A stretch of DNA of 64,000 bases from Acidobacteriota bacterium (GCA_016208495.1 JACQXX010000019.1:1-64000), one strand, 5' to 3'. Shown: positions 36,130 through 45,750, counted from the stretch's first letter. Notes: a model not told the origin generated them from the sequence alone. Numbers and translations are program-made.

Positions 36130-36500
36130 CGCAGATTTTTGGTTTTGCACCGCGGAGCGTTGCCGTTCGGAATGCTCAATCAAACTCACACAATGTCTCG
36201 TCCCACTGGAAGGCAATCAAAAGAACCTACCTGTGAAGGATTCGGGGCTTAATACGACAACGAGGTTTTAATAAAAAGCCGGGTTTTGAGCCCAGGAACT
36301 CCCGCGTAGGCACGCTCGCCCAGGGTGCAAACCCTGGGACCAACAGCCCGCTCTCCCTCCCGCCCCGTCGGCAACCGCCGTAGGCGGTTGCCGACGGGGC
36401 GGGAGAAATTGGGGATGACCGTCAACCCAGGGTTTCGAAGACTCCACCCTGGGCTACGAGCCTGCCACCCGCTTCGCAGGTTAAAACCGAAAGCTCGTTG
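36130..36500 (-). repeat. RC element copy 3 (inverted)
   Basis: The reverse-oriented relative of RC1/RC2: GTTTTAACC-TGCGAAGCGGGTG, GGCTCGTAGCCCAGGGT and TCTTCGAAACCCTGGG when read on the minus strand. It contains a CCCAGGGTGCAAACCCTGGG stem (36319-36338) and the 36357-36405 hairpin. Confidence 0.65.
36357..36405. repeat. Perfect 23-bp stem, 3-nt loop hairpin (RC3)
   Basis: The left arm begins CTCCCGCCCCGTCGGCAACC and pairs perfectly over 23 bp with the right arm across loop GTA (36380-36382), the same loop as RC2. The stem sequence is unrelated to RC1 and RC2 except for the GCCGTAGGC tip shared with RC2. Confidence 0.88.
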
Positions 36501-36555
36501 TAGTATTAAGAACATACAAACATTTCGGTTCTGGTGAAATGTTGCAAGCAAAACC

Positions 36556-36584
36556 TTGAACTCTGAACCTCCGTCCTTTTGTAA
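36556..36584 (+). promoter_or_regulatory. Possible sigma70-like promoter, EACC1/CHAT module 1
   Basis: TTGAAC (36556-36561), 17-bp spacer, TTGTAA (36579-36584). The same boxes and spacing are conserved upstream of module 2 (63643-63615, minus). The -10 match is weak; conservation in the duplicate is the main support. Confidence 0.35.
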
Positions 36585-36679
36585 TGAAGGTTGGTGTGCT
36601 AACTTTGTGCTGTTGTCATTCCACAGTAACCAGGTTTCATTCATCACCAACATTTCAGAACATCGTTTCGGAGAGTTTT

Positions 36680-37024
36680 ATGCCCGTTATCCGCTTGATC
36701 GTTGAAGGTGAACATGCCGTCGAAGCTTCGCGCAATCTCCAGGAAATTGAAGGACTTACGGCTACGGTCGAACCCATTGTCGAAGAAGACAAAGAACTCA
36801 CCCTGGCCGCAGTTGCCTCAATTGTCGCGATTACTGGAGGAACCGTCACCGTTGCCAACAACCTCATCGTCTGGTATCGCGACTGGAAAAAAGGCAAAGA
36901 CGAAAAACGAATCGAAAAAGTCATCATCGAAGGCCCCGACGGAACGCGGGTGTTGATGGAAAACGCCAAACCCGAAGACGTCGCCGCCATCCTGGCCGCT
37001 GTGCCCAACCAGTTGCCGGAGTGA
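36680..37024 (+). CDS. EACC1-like small membrane protein (module 1)
   Basis: A 114-residue protein. N-terminal beta-type segment MPVIRLIVEGEHAVEASRNL, an acidic linker, one hydrophobic helix at about 41-66 (LTLAAVASIVAITGGTVTVA), a basic stretch DWKKGKDEKR and a C-terminal KVIIEGPDGTRVLMENA domain. This order matches effector-associated constant component 1 (EACC1), the invariant partner of variable effectors in NTP-dependent conflict systems; the match is by eye. The ATG at 36680 has CGGAGAG upstream and aligns with the second copy at 63519. The partner is the CHAT-STAND-TPR gene 234 bp downstream. It likely holds the effector at the membrane; that is inference. Confidence 0.6.
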   Translation: MPVIRLIVEGEHAVEASRNLQEIEGLTATVEPIVEEDKELTLAAVASIVAITGGTVTVANNLIVWYRDWKKGKDEKRIEKVIIEGPDGTRVLMENAKPEDVAAILAAVPNQLPE

Positions 37025-37044
37025 CTGGCAAAAAACAGAGGCAT

Positions 37045-37207
37045 CAGGATGAAGGATTTTAGCCCGGCACGGGCGTCGTTCAATAGCCGTGGTGCGCTAG
37101 CCCACGGTCACGGTTGAATTTATCGAAGTTCAAGCCCCGCAGGAGGCGTCGTATTCAGCCCGTGGGCTTCGCACCACGGCTATTGCACAACGACCCTCCG
37201 GGCCTAA
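37045..37207 (+). repeat. RA-type composite repeat copy 5
   Basis: Two RA half-interiors: AGGATTTTAGCCCGGCACGG with AATAGCCGTGGTGCG, then CCCGTGGGCTTCGCACCACG with GCACAACGACCCTCCGGGCC. The terminal inverted repeats are decayed. It fills the gap between the EACC1-like and CHAT genes of module 1. Confidence 0.65.
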
Positions 37208-37258
37208 ATCTACGTGACACCAATGTCCCCAAACCCCTGATTGGCATTGAGGTGCCCT

Positions 37259-40200
37259 ATGTCGTCAGAAATCTTCCTTCATATCAAACTGATTGAACTG
37301 GGCAATGGATTGGCTGAACTGCGGTATTTTTTCAACAATCCAAACGCTTACCAGTCCCGTCAGCTCAAACTGGCTGCACTTGAACCGCTCATCACGACGG
37401 CGGAAACGGATTACTACACCGTGCGCCCCGCCGATTTGGAGCAGACGGGTCAGAAGCTCTTCAACTGGCTTGACGAAGCTGACCGATTTTTGGCCAGAGC
37501 GATTGCCAAAACACCGGTGAACCAGTTGCTGGTGCTGGCGATTTCGACCACGGGAAAACTCGGTCATCTGCCGTGGGAGACGCTCCACGATGGCAAGAGC
37601 TTTCTGGTCGAAAGCCAAAGCCCGCGCATTGTGCCGGTTCGCTGGACTGACAAAACCGCAACGGGCTATGCGCCAGCCAATCGGCCCTTGCGGGTCTTGT
37701 TTATGGCAACTTCGCCGCAGGACAGCACGTCGCCGCTTGATTTCGAACGCGAAGAAGCCCTCATCCTCGACGCCACCAGCAAAAAGCCGTTGATTCTGAC
37801 GGTTGAAGAAAGCGGCAACCTTGGTGAACTTCACGAAACAATGACGGCTTTTCCCGCTGACGAGTTGGACGTCTTTCACCTCACTGGACACGCAACGCAC
37901 ACCAAAGACGGTCCACAATTCCTGATGGAATCAGACATTGGCACGACCGAACTTGCAACCGGCGCGAAGATTGCCCAGGCACTCCACCACAAACCCAAAC
38001 TGGTCTTTCTTTCTGGCTGCAAGACGGGACAGGCGATGAAAGCCGGAGACGTGCCGTCAATGGCCGAAACTCTGCTCAATCACGGGTTTACGGCGGTGCT
38101 CGGCTGGGGGCGTTCGGTACTTGAAACCGATGCCAGCCAGGCCGCCGCCGCGCTCTATCACGAACTCTCCGCCGGAGAAAGTCCAACCCACGCTGTGTCA
38201 GCCACTTACAAAAAGCTGATTGAAGAAAAAGCGCGTGACTGGCATTTGCTCCGGCTGTATGTGGTTGGTGGCATTCCCCAGCCACTCGTGACGCCGCTCA
38301 AAACCAAAGGCCGAAAAGCAGCCGTGCCAGCGTCCGTCGCCACCCGGTTTCTGGATGCCGACCACAAAATCAAAGTTCCAAAGCGCGAAGACTTCGTTGG
38401 CCGACGGCGCGTGCTGCAACGCTGTTTGAAAGTGCTCAAGTATGAAACCGATAAGCGGGGTGTGGTGCTTCACGGAACGAACGGTTTGGGCAAAAGCAGT
38501 CTCGCCGCCCGGATGTGCGACCGATTGCACGAAGAGTTCACCCTCGTGGCCTGGTTTGGAAAAATTGACCAACGCTCCCTGGTCAACAAACTCTCTGAAC
38601 ACATTCAAAATAAAGGGCTTCGCGATACACTGCTTGATCAAGGAACCGAACTGAAGTTCAAGCTGTGGCCGGTTTTTGAACAAATCGAAAAACCGTTTTT
38701 GCTGGTGCTGGATGATTTTGAGCAGAATTTTGAAATGACCAATGGAACCTTGAACTGGCGTGACGGGTTGCCGGTGCTCTCGGTTGATGCGGTTGATATC
38801 TTGAAAGCCCTTGCCTTTGCGATTGACAAAACCAACGGACGTCACCGTGTGATTGTCACCAGTCGCTATGAATTTGCGATTGAAGAAGCCTCCCAGTTTC
38901 ACGTTGAACCAGCTCTGGATGGCCTGCGCGATGCCGACTGGCGGAAAAAGATTCGCCGTCTGGAAGCTGGAAAAACCATTCCGGATGCGCTCAAAGGCGC
39001 TCGCGACCACGCCATCTGTGTGGCTGATGGCAATCCGCGCCTGCTCGAATGGCTCTTCAAATTGCTGACTACGCCGGGGCCTGACCTGACAGCCATCCTG
39101 GCCGAGATGGATAAAAAAGAAGCTGAGTTCCGGGAAAGTATTCTGGCAGCGGAACTTCTCAAACAACAATCACCAGTGCTTCGGCAGGTTCTGGCACGAG
39201 CCGTGGTTTTTGACCATCCCGTTCCATCAGCAGCGATTACCGCCATCTGTGATGATCTTTCCACCGTTGACCAGCACCTGGAGCGCGCCGCCGCTCTGGG
39301 ATTGATTGAAATCACGCTATTTCCGGGTGATGAGCCTTTCTACCGCGTGCCACGTATTTTGTTGCCGCTGCTGAAACCGGAACAACCCGCCGACCAGAAA
39401 GACCTCTGCCAGAAAGCCACAGCAGCACTGTATCAGTTTTGGTGGAAATCCGACAAAGGAGTGACAGAGCCACAAGCCCTGGAAATTCACCGGCTGGCCA
39501 TTGCAGGTCAGGAAAAGGAAATTGCGGTTAAGTTAGCTATCAGTCTTTCCCGGAATTGGGTCAACGCCAGCCGGTTTCAAGAAGCCGTCAGCTTATGTGA
39601 AACCACCCTCAACCTTGTTCCAGATGCGTTTCCGATTCTCCACAGTCTTGCTCGGGCCGAGGCAACACTGGGCAATGTCGAAGAAGCCCTCACCCACTAC
39701 CAAACTGCGTTGAGAAATTGTCCGGCGGAAGAATTCAAAGAAAAATCTGCCATTCTCCACAATTCAGCTAACCTGGAACGAACTCAAGGTCGGATCGAAG
39801 AGGCCCTCGCCTTCAACCATCAGTCATTGGAATTCAACGAACGCAGCGGCAATGTTTTGGGCAAAGCCGCCACCCTGCACCAGATGGCCGGCCTCTTCGC
39901 CCAGCAAGGTCGGGTCGCCGAGGCCCTTGACCTCTACCACCAGTCATTGGAACTCCAAGAACGTATCAAGGACGTCTTGGGTCAGGCCGCCACGCTGCAC
40001 CAGATGGCTGGCCTCTTCGCCCAGCAAGGTCGGGTCGAGGAGGCCCTCGCCCTCTACCACCAGTCGTTGAAACTCAAAGAACGCATCGACGACGTCCAGG
40101 GCAAGGCCATTACGATGGCGATGATGGCTCAACTCCTGGCACAAAAAGGGGAATTTCAAACGGCTATTGTTTATTTGCAGGAATCACAGGCCATTCTGAG

Positions 40201-40360
40201 ACAGATCAAATCCCCAGATGCCGAGCAAGTAGGCCGGACATTGATGCGGATTGTTTGGAAGCGATTGAAACCCTGCACGGTGAAGAGAAAGTGCGGGAAT
40301 TTATCGCGGCCCTGGAATCGGGTGATGGTGAAACGATCCAGACGATATTTAACCTGGTGA
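37259..40360 (+). CDS. CHAT-STAND (NB-ARC)-TPR protein, module 1; C-terminal frameshift
   Basis: 1033 residues as read. CHAT caspase-like protease at about 1-360 with H211 (HLTGHATH) and C254 (LSGCKTG). A STAND NTPase of NB-ARC type at about 370-700 has a VGRR entry motif, Walker A GTNGLGKSS with K412, Walker B LLVLDDFEQN and sensor IVTSRYE. A helical arm follows, then four 40-residue TPR units (about 840-1000), units 2 and 3 nearly identical in DNA. Such proteins stay inactive until the repeats sense a trigger, then oligomerise with ATP and activate the protease. The ATG at 37259 has GAGGTG upstream. Near 40254-40256 one T is missing relative to the paralogue; restoring it changes the tail to IVLEAIETLHGEE... 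ending at 40377 and matching module 2. Either a recent frameshift or a sequencing error. Confidence 0.88.
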   Translation: MSSEIFLHIKLIELGNGLAELRYFFNNPNAYQSRQLKLAALEPLITTAETDYYTVRPADLEQTGQKLFNWLDEADRFLARAIAKTPVNQLLVLAISTTGKLGHLPWETLHDGKSFLVESQSPRIVPVRWTDKTATGYAPANRPLRVLFMATSPQDSTSPLDFEREEALILDATSKKPLILTVEESGNLGELHETMTAFPADELDVFHLTGHATHTKDGPQFLMESDIGTTELATGAKIAQALHHKPKLVFLSGCKTGQAMKAGDVPSMAETLLNHGFTAVLGWGRSVLETDASQAAAALYHELSAGESPTHAVSATYKKLIEEKARDWHLLRLYVVGGIPQPLVTPLKTKGRKAAVPASVATRFLDADHKIKVPKREDFVGRRRVLQRCLKVLKYETDKRGVVLHGTNGLGKSSLAARMCDRLHEEFTLVAWFGKIDQRSLVNKLSEHIQNKGLRDTLLDQGTELKFKLWPVFEQIEKPFLLVLDDFEQNFEMTNGTLNWRDGLPVLSVDAVDILKALAFAIDKTNGRHRVIVTSRYEFAIEEASQFHVEPALDGLRDADWRKKIRRLEAGKTIPDALKGARDHAICVADGNPRLLEWLFKLLTTPGPDLTAILAEMDKKEAEFRESILAAELLKQQSPVLRQVLARAVVFDHPVPSAAITAICDDLSTVDQHLERAAALGLIEITLFPGDEPFYRVPRILLPLLKPEQPADQKDLCQKATAALYQFWWKSDKGVTEPQALEIHRLAIAGQEKEIAVKLAISLSRNWVNASRFQEAVSLCETTLNLVPDAFPILHSLARAEATLGNVEEALTHYQTALRNCPAEEFKEKSAILHNSANLERTQGRIEEALAFNHQSLEFNERSGNVLGKAATLHQMAGLFAQQGRVAEALDLYHQSLELQERIKDVLGQAATLHQMAGLFAQQGRVEEALALYHQSLKLKERIDDVQGKAITMAMMAQLLAQKGEFQTAIVYLQESQAILRQIKSPDAEQVGRTLMRIVWKRLKPCTVKRKCGNLSRPWNRVMVKRSRRYLTW

Positions 40361-40576
40361 TGAATCCAGAGCCGTGAGGCCGCAAAACACAGAAGAAAGA
40401 AGGTTTTCTTTCGTGTGTTTCGTGGGTTCAATGCCTGAAAAGCGGCGTCACGCCACCGCACTCCAAATCGCCGGGCGTGGTATAATAATCTGTGTAAATC
40501 AGCTATTTCGCTGAAAACATTGTATTTCCCTAAACCCTGAACCCTAAACTGAATCAGTCCAATGACAGGAGCACGC
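40361..40576. other. Short intergenic region
   Basis: Contains the displaced end of the CHAT gene (to 40377), a TTTTCTTTCGTGTGTTTCGT tract like the RE core (40402-40421), a short GCGTCACGCCACCGCACTCC repeat (about 40444-40466) and three CCCTGAA/CCCTAAA heptamers (40533-40553) before the next gene. Confidence 0.5.
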
Positions 40577-40798
40577 ATGATGGCAACCCAACTCAAAGAC
40601 CTGTTACCAGCTTTAACCGAACTGGATCGAGTTGATAAATTTCGGGCAATGCAATTCCTGATTTCAGAACTTGCCAAAGAAGAGGCGTTCCAATCAGGTT
40701 CGGATTTGAACTATCCGATTTGGTCGCCTTTTGATTCATTTCAGGCGGCTCAAACATTGCTTGATGCACTTCAAGCCGACGTGAGGACCAATGAGTAG
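40577..40798 (+). CDS. Small helical partner of retropepsin-like protease
   Basis: A 73-residue protein, helical and acidic: LLPALTELDRVDKFRAMQFL then ISELAKEE, ending near YPIWSPFDSFQAAQTLLDAL. Similar small proteins commonly precede aspartyl-protease-like genes in cyanobacteria and related repeat-rich genomes. The ATG at 40577 (next codon also ATG) has AGGAG 5-6 nt upstream. It overlaps the following gene by 8 bp, so they are co-translated. It may be a chaperone or antitoxin-like antidote; not established. Confidence 0.65.
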   Translation: MMATQLKDLLPALTELDRVDKFRAMQFLISELAKEEAFQSGSDLNYPIWSPFDSFQAAQTLLDALQADVRTNE

Positions 40799-41207
40799 TG
40801 TGACGCAATATCTCTTTTCCCAGGGTAATCCAAATTTTGGTACTGCGGGATTGCTTCCACTTCTTCCACTTGAGTTGGACTTTCAATCTCAATCGGTGTC
40901 AACAGTAGGGTTGCTTGATACAGGTGCGACGGTCAATGTTCTTCCTTTTAAAGTAGGGCAGCAACTTGGGGCAATTTGGGAGCCAAAATTAGCCACCATC
41001 CAATTGGGTGGAAACCTGGCCCAATATGCAGCGCTTCCCCTCATTATATTTGCAAAGGTTGCTCAGTTTGCACCTGTACGGCTGGCATTTGCCTGGACGC
41101 AGGCCGAGGATGTGCCAGTCATTTTAGGTCAGGTCAATTTTTTTCTGGAATTTGATGTGTGCTTCTATCGTTCACGGCAGATTTTTGAAATCCAACCCAA
41201 AAAGTAA
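40791..41207 (+). CDS. Retropepsin-like aspartyl protease
   Basis: A 138-residue single-domain protein with the aspartic protease signature LLDTGATVNVLP (catalytic Asp in DTG) near residue 43. The second hydrophobic-hydrophobic-Gly element ILGQVNFFLEF is near residue 115. The size equals a retropepsin monomer, so it would work as a dimer. No signal peptide. It forms a two-gene unit with the small protein upstream (ATGAGTAG overlap). Confidence 0.75.
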   Translation: MSSVTQYLFSQGNPNFGTAGLLPLLPLELDFQSQSVSTVGLLDTGATVNVLPFKVGQQLGAIWEPKLATIQLGGNLAQYAALPLIIFAKVAQFAPVRLAFAWTQAEDVPVILGQVNFFLEFDVCFYRSRQIFEIQPKK

Positions 41208-41218
41208 GTCTTTCCATA

Positions 41219-41330
41219 AGCACCTTACCGGAAATTCCAGGACATTCTTAACCACGAAAAACACGAAAAACACGAAAAAAATCAGATACTTGCCAAATTC
41301 AACCTCTCAGTAAATAGAGAATGAAGTGCT
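41219..41330 (+). mobile_element. RE element copy 1 (112-bp TA-flanked MITE)
   Basis: Begins AGCACCTTACCGG and ends GAATGAAGTGCT, flanked by TA on both sides (41217-41218 and 41331-41332). The core has CACGAAAAA 9-mers. It is homologous to 49641-49751 and 49878-49980. Confidence 0.8.
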
Positions 41331-41343
41331 TATAAATCCAATA

Positions 41344-41396
41344 TGGCGACAAGTCGCCAGGAATGAAAGCGCCGACAAGTCGGCGCACTCCAAAAG
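41344..41396 (+). repeat. RD repeat copy 1 (tandem small hairpins)
   Basis: TGGCGACAAGTCGCCA (41344-41359) and GCGCCGACAAGTCGGCGC (41369-41386) are two hairpins with the same ACAAGT tip, followed by ACTCCAAA. A second copy is at 51401-51451. Confidence 0.8.
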
Positions 41397-41724
41397 ATCG
41401 CAAACTGACTTTTTCTAACACGATTATGTGCGAGAATTTTCCAACCCGGTGTGGAAATTCACTCTTCCGGCCTTGAAATGATGGCCTTCCAGACGCTAAC
41501 TGTTCTCTTTTGGTGTGGCATACGACTTGCACTGAGTTACCTGAGAACTGATTCACCTTCCGCAAGCCCTTCCTCTTCTCCAGTGTAGAAAACCTCCTCA
41601 AATCCGGTTTATTTGTTTTTTTCCGCAAAAAATTCACCGTCGCATCTGACGCCCGATTTCCTCCCCTGGGCCTGAACTGATGCCTGCAACCAGTTTGTAC
41701 TTCTTATGACAAAGGGAGGAAAAG

Positions 41725-44700
41725 ATGAGAAAACAAAGTGTATTCATCTTTTTGCTTGGCGGACTGCTTCTGCTGGGGAGTTCAGTCTGGCAAACCTCTG
41801 GGAATAGATATGTTCCCTCCTCTGAGGCAGCCACATTGACGAACCTGAATGTCCCGGTCAAAGCGTTCGTAACCACTTTTCCTTCACCAACCAAACAAGA
41901 CCTGCCACAGTCTGAAGACGCTCTCTGGCAAGACGTTGATGTGGCAATCACCCGTGCAGTCCAGCTACAGGAACCGAACTGGATCAAACCATTGGAATAT
42001 CGCTCGGTTGCGCTCAATGAAGGCGCGCTGGCTGGAATTTTGAATCGAGCCCCGCTGGAATTCAGCCCTGAATCCCTCACCAACCGGGTCATCCTGACGT
42101 TTCCAATGCCGGATGGCTCTTCTCAGCGGTTTGCGATTGTCGAATCGCCAGTCATGGGGCCAGAACTGGCCGCTGCCTGGACACACATTCGCACCTATGC
42201 CGGTCAGGGAATTGACGACCCGACGGCAACCGTTCGGTTTGACGTGTCGCCGGTCGGTCTGCGCGCCATGATCCTTTCTGCCGACGAGACCGTGTTTATT
42301 GACCCGGCCAAACGCGGCGGGACCAATCTTTATTTGAGCTATTTCAAACGCAACTACCTGAATGCGGAGAAAGACGCCTTTGAATGCCAGATGACGTCGC
42401 CGGAACTCAGCAATCTGGATCAAGGTAATTACAAATTGAGTGTGACGCCGCAGGCACTTCCCTCTGAAAACCCAATCCGGCTGCGAACCTATCGCCTCGT
42501 GGTGTGCGCCAATGCCGAATATGGCAATGCTGCCGGAGGTGGTGTTCTGGCCACGGCCCAGGCGGCGGTCGTCACCACCGTGAATCGGGTCACGGGTCTC
42601 TATGAACGAGATTTAGCCGTTCGCCTGAGCCTGGTGAATGCCTATGTCTTTGTAGGCACGACGACGGCTGACCCATTTACCGATGGCGCCAACACCAATG
42701 CCGGTACAGCCTGGGTTGAAAATACTGCTTACATCAACACCAACTGGGGCGACGCGAATTACGATATCGGTCATTTCTTTTCAACCGGCGCGGGCGGCGC
42801 AGGTGATATCGGTCAGGTCTGTGTTGCTGGACGCAAAGCCAACGGTGCGACCGGGCAAGGTTCACCGACCGGCGACGCCTATGATATTGACTATGTCGCT
42901 CACGAAATAGGTCACCAGTTTGGTGGTCGTCATACCTTTAACTCAGGCGGCCCTGGTGGATGTGCGGCTGGAACACGTGACACCACTGGTCCGTTGCCAA
43001 ATACAGTTGAACCCGGCAGCGGGACCACCATCATGGCCTATGCCGGAATTTGCGGGAATCAGGACCTGCAACTGGTCGGTCAGGGTGAAGGCCCGAACGG
43101 TGAAGTTTTGACCGGCGCCAGCGATGATTATTTCCATTCAACCAGCATTGAGCGAATCAATGACAACATCACGACCGGCACCAGCACGTGCGGCGCCCAA
43201 ACCGTCACCGCCAACAACCGGCCAGCGGTGGATGCCGGCGCCAATTTCACGATTCCGGTCAGTACTCCATTCACGTTGACCGCTGCCAGCGGGAGCGACC
43301 CGGATAGCAACCCAATTACCTATTGCTGGGAAGAAATGGACCAGGGAACGGCGATTACCTCGGGGAGCGTTCCAAACCCGGATCTGGGCGACAATGCAAT
43401 TTTCCGCTCGTGGCAGCCAGCCGTCAGTCCATCCCGGACATTCCCTGAACTTTCAGTCATTTTGAATGATCCGACCAAAGAAACCCGGCCTGGGCGCTAT
43501 GCCAAATCGCTGATTGGCGAAGTCTTGCCCACGACCTCGCGCACGATGACCTTCCGCTGTACGGTGCGCGATAACCAGTCCGGCGGCGGCGGGGTGAACT
43601 GGGATTCAATGACGGTCACCTCCAGCGCCGGCGCCGGGCCATTTGTGGTCACGGCCCCAGCCACCGATGTTTGCTGGTCAAACACCCTGGCGCAGACCGT
43701 TACCTGGAACGTGGCCAACACCAGCAACGCGCCGGTTTCGTGTAGCAATGTGAAAATTACGCTGTCAACTGATGGCGGCGTGACCTTTCCAACCGTGCTG
43801 GCCGCAAGTACCGCCAACGACGGTAGCGAAGCGGTAACTATTCCAGCGGGGGTAACTTCAAGTCAGGCACGAATCAAAGTTGAAGCCGTTGGGAATATCT
43901 TCTTTGACATTTCCGCGAAATTCTCACTCAACCAGCCTCCAACGATCACCGCGACGCCAGTCACGGTTGACGCCGGTGAATCAGTCCTGGATGTGCAAAT
44001 TGCCACGGTGAGCGACCTGGAAGATGCCGCCAGCACACTCACCGTCACCACGGTTGGAATGCTGCCAGCCGGAGTGACCCTTACTGACATTCAGAACACA
44101 AACGGCACGATTTCTGCCGATGTGGCAGCGGATTGCACCGCGACGGCGGGAGCCAAAAACATTACCTTGCGCGTGACGGATTCCTGCAGTGGAACGGCTG
44201 ATGCCACGCTGGTGGTGACCGTTCGCAAGTCACCGCCGACGATTACGGCTGCCGCCCCCATCAGTCGGCAACAAGGCACGCTCGCGACGGTACCGGTGAC
44301 CATTGCCACGATTGGTGATATTGAAACGCCGATTGCATCGCTTACCTTTACAGTGACGCAACCGATGGGAATCCAAATCACGAATGTTGCCATCAATCCA
44401 GGGACGGGCGTGGTCCAGGCCGAAATCCTGGCTGCCTGTACGGCAACCCTGGGTGACAACCTGGTCACGCTTGAAGTTCAAGACGGCTGTGCCCAGACGG
44501 CGACGGCGACGTTGACAGTGAACGTCACCGCCAATGTGCCGCCAACGCTTGGGAATTATCTCAACACAACCGTCATCTGGGAGGGCAATGTTGTGGTCAC
44601 ACCAGATGCCGCCCCCAGCGATAATGGCCAGACCGCGCTCGTCACCATTACCGCCACGCCAGTAGCACCGACGCCGTATGCGTTCACCGGGGTCTTGATG

Positions 44701-45717
44701 GTTGATCAAACCACGGGTGTGGTCACAATTACCAATGCCGGACTTCCAGGCGTCTACCTTGTAACCATCACGGCAACTGATAATTGCGGCGATTCTTCTC
44801 AAGCGACATTCCTGCTCAATGTCATTTCAGTCGAACTCAGAAACCTGTACGTTCCCGATACCATGAACAACCGCGTCCAGCGGTTTGACGGCGTGACCTG
44901 GTCAACGTTGGGTACCGGAACAGTTGGGTCAGGCAATGGCCAGTTTCATTCGCCTGAAGCCGTGACAACTGACTTCCTTGAGCAAGTGATTTATGTCGCC
45001 GATACCGGAAACAACCGAATTCAGTGGTTTGTGACAGGAACTGGATGGTCCAATTTTGCCATGACCGGAAGCAGCCTGAATCAGGTTCGGGCGCCGCAAG
45101 GTGTCGCCATGGATCAAACCGGGAATCTCTATGTTTCCGATACCGGAAATGGACGAGTGCTGAGGTTTAATGGCGGAAATCCTGGAAACGCCGTGGTTCT
45201 GGCCACGACGGGGAGTGGATCCGGGCAGGTTCGCAGCCCACGCGGACTGGCCATTGATTTAAACTTTAACCTGTATGTGGTTGACCAGCTCAACCAGCGA
45301 ATCTTGAAAATTTCGGGTGCCGATGTGGTAACGGCTGCCAATACCGGCACGACGCTGGTCACGATGGGCACGGGCCCAAGTCAGGTCCGGTCCCCCGAAG
45401 GCATCACGGTTGATAATAACGGGCACGTGTACGTGGCGGACACGGCCAATAACCGGGTGGTGCAATATGCCAATGGAAATCCCGCTACTCCAACGGTTTG
45501 GTGCCAGATTGGCGCCAGTCCGGGTCAGGTCCGTGGACCAGAAGGCGTCGCAGTGACCCGATTTCTCATTGGCCCAATGATTGGCCACGCGTTGAGCATC
45601 GGAGACACGATGAATAATCGAGTCCAGTCACGACTCCTGGCCGGCGCTGCCTGGACAGTCTGGGGAAACAGCGGCAGTGCGTTGGGTCAGTTCAGAGCCC
45701 CCGGCAGATTGCGTTAG
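41725..45717 (+). CDS. Secreted reprolysin-type metalloprotease with NHL C-terminus
   Basis: A 1330-residue exported zinc protease. Signal peptide about 1-26 (FIFLLGGLLLLGSSVWQTSG). The metzincin motif HEIGHQFGGRH (H393, E394, H397, H403) lies within a reprolysin-like domain at about 240-500. Next are Ig/fibronectin-like domains and cadherin-like repeats (PPTITATPVTVDAGES, PPTITAAAPISRQQGT, PPTLGNYLNTTVIWEG) at about 500-1035. The final about 295 residues are a six-bladed NHL propeller (LYVSDTGNGRVLRF, VYVADTANNRVVQY). The NHL cassette is homologous to the C-terminus of the 2419-residue protein at 51695-58954. AAAGGGAGG precedes the ATG. Confidence 0.88.
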   Translation: MRKQSVFIFLLGGLLLLGSSVWQTSGNRYVPSSEAATLTNLNVPVKAFVTTFPSPTKQDLPQSEDALWQDVDVAITRAVQLQEPNWIKPLEYRSVALNEGALAGILNRAPLEFSPESLTNRVILTFPMPDGSSQRFAIVESPVMGPELAAAWTHIRTYAGQGIDDPTATVRFDVSPVGLRAMILSADETVFIDPAKRGGTNLYLSYFKRNYLNAEKDAFECQMTSPELSNLDQGNYKLSVTPQALPSENPIRLRTYRLVVCANAEYGNAAGGGVLATAQAAVVTTVNRVTGLYERDLAVRLSLVNAYVFVGTTTADPFTDGANTNAGTAWVENTAYINTNWGDANYDIGHFFSTGAGGAGDIGQVCVAGRKANGATGQGSPTGDAYDIDYVAHEIGHQFGGRHTFNSGGPGGCAAGTRDTTGPLPNTVEPGSGTTIMAYAGICGNQDLQLVGQGEGPNGEVLTGASDDYFHSTSIERINDNITTGTSTCGAQTVTANNRPAVDAGANFTIPVSTPFTLTAASGSDPDSNPITYCWEEMDQGTAITSGSVPNPDLGDNAIFRSWQPAVSPSRTFPELSVILNDPTKETRPGRYAKSLIGEVLPTTSRTMTFRCTVRDNQSGGGGVNWDSMTVTSSAGAGPFVVTAPATDVCWSNTLAQTVTWNVANTSNAPVSCSNVKITLSTDGGVTFPTVLAASTANDGSEAVTIPAGVTSSQARIKVEAVGNIFFDISAKFSLNQPPTITATPVTVDAGESVLDVQIATVSDLEDAASTLTVTTVGMLPAGVTLTDIQNTNGTISADVAADCTATAGAKNITLRVTDSCSGTADATLVVTVRKSPPTITAAAPISRQQGTLATVPVTIATIGDIETPIASLTFTVTQPMGIQITNVAINPGTGVVQAEILAACTATLGDNLVTLEVQDGCAQTATATLTVNVTANVPPTLGNYLNTTVIWEGNVVVTPDAAPSDNGQTALVTITATPVAPTPYAFTGVLMVDQTTGVVTITNAGLPGVYLVTITATDNCGDSSQATFLLNVISVELRNLYVPDTMNNRVQRFDGVTWSTLGTGTVGSGNGQFHSPEAVTTDFLEQVIYVADTGNNRIQWFVTGTGWSNFAMTGSSLNQVRAPQGVAMDQTGNLYVSDTGNGRVLRFNGGNPGNAVVLATTGSGSGQVRSPRGLAIDLNFNLYVVDQLNQRILKISGADVVTAANTGTTLVTMGTGPSQVRSPEGITVDNNGHVYVADTANNRVVQYANGNPATPTVWCQIGASPGQVRGPEGVAVTRFLIGPMIGHALSIGDTMNNRVQSRLLAGAAWTVWGNSGSALGQFRAPGRLR

Positions 45718-45750
45718 CGTTGTTTCTATCGGGTGAAAACCTACCTCCGA

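Larger units (their letters stand above)
36105..36679. other. Intergenic region with RC3 and module promoter
   Basis: 36105-36129 is unremarkable. RC3 (36130-36500) follows. From about 36525 to 36679 the DNA is homologous to the region upstream of the second EACC1-like gene (63520-63680), so it belongs to the duplicated module and likely carries its promoter. Confidence 0.6.
41208..41724. other. Non-coding region with RE1 and RD1
   Basis: Contains RE1 (41219-41330) and RD1 (41344-41396). 41400-41724 shows no feature I recognise beyond AAAGGGAGG, the ribosome site of the next gene at 41713-41721. Confidence 0.6.
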
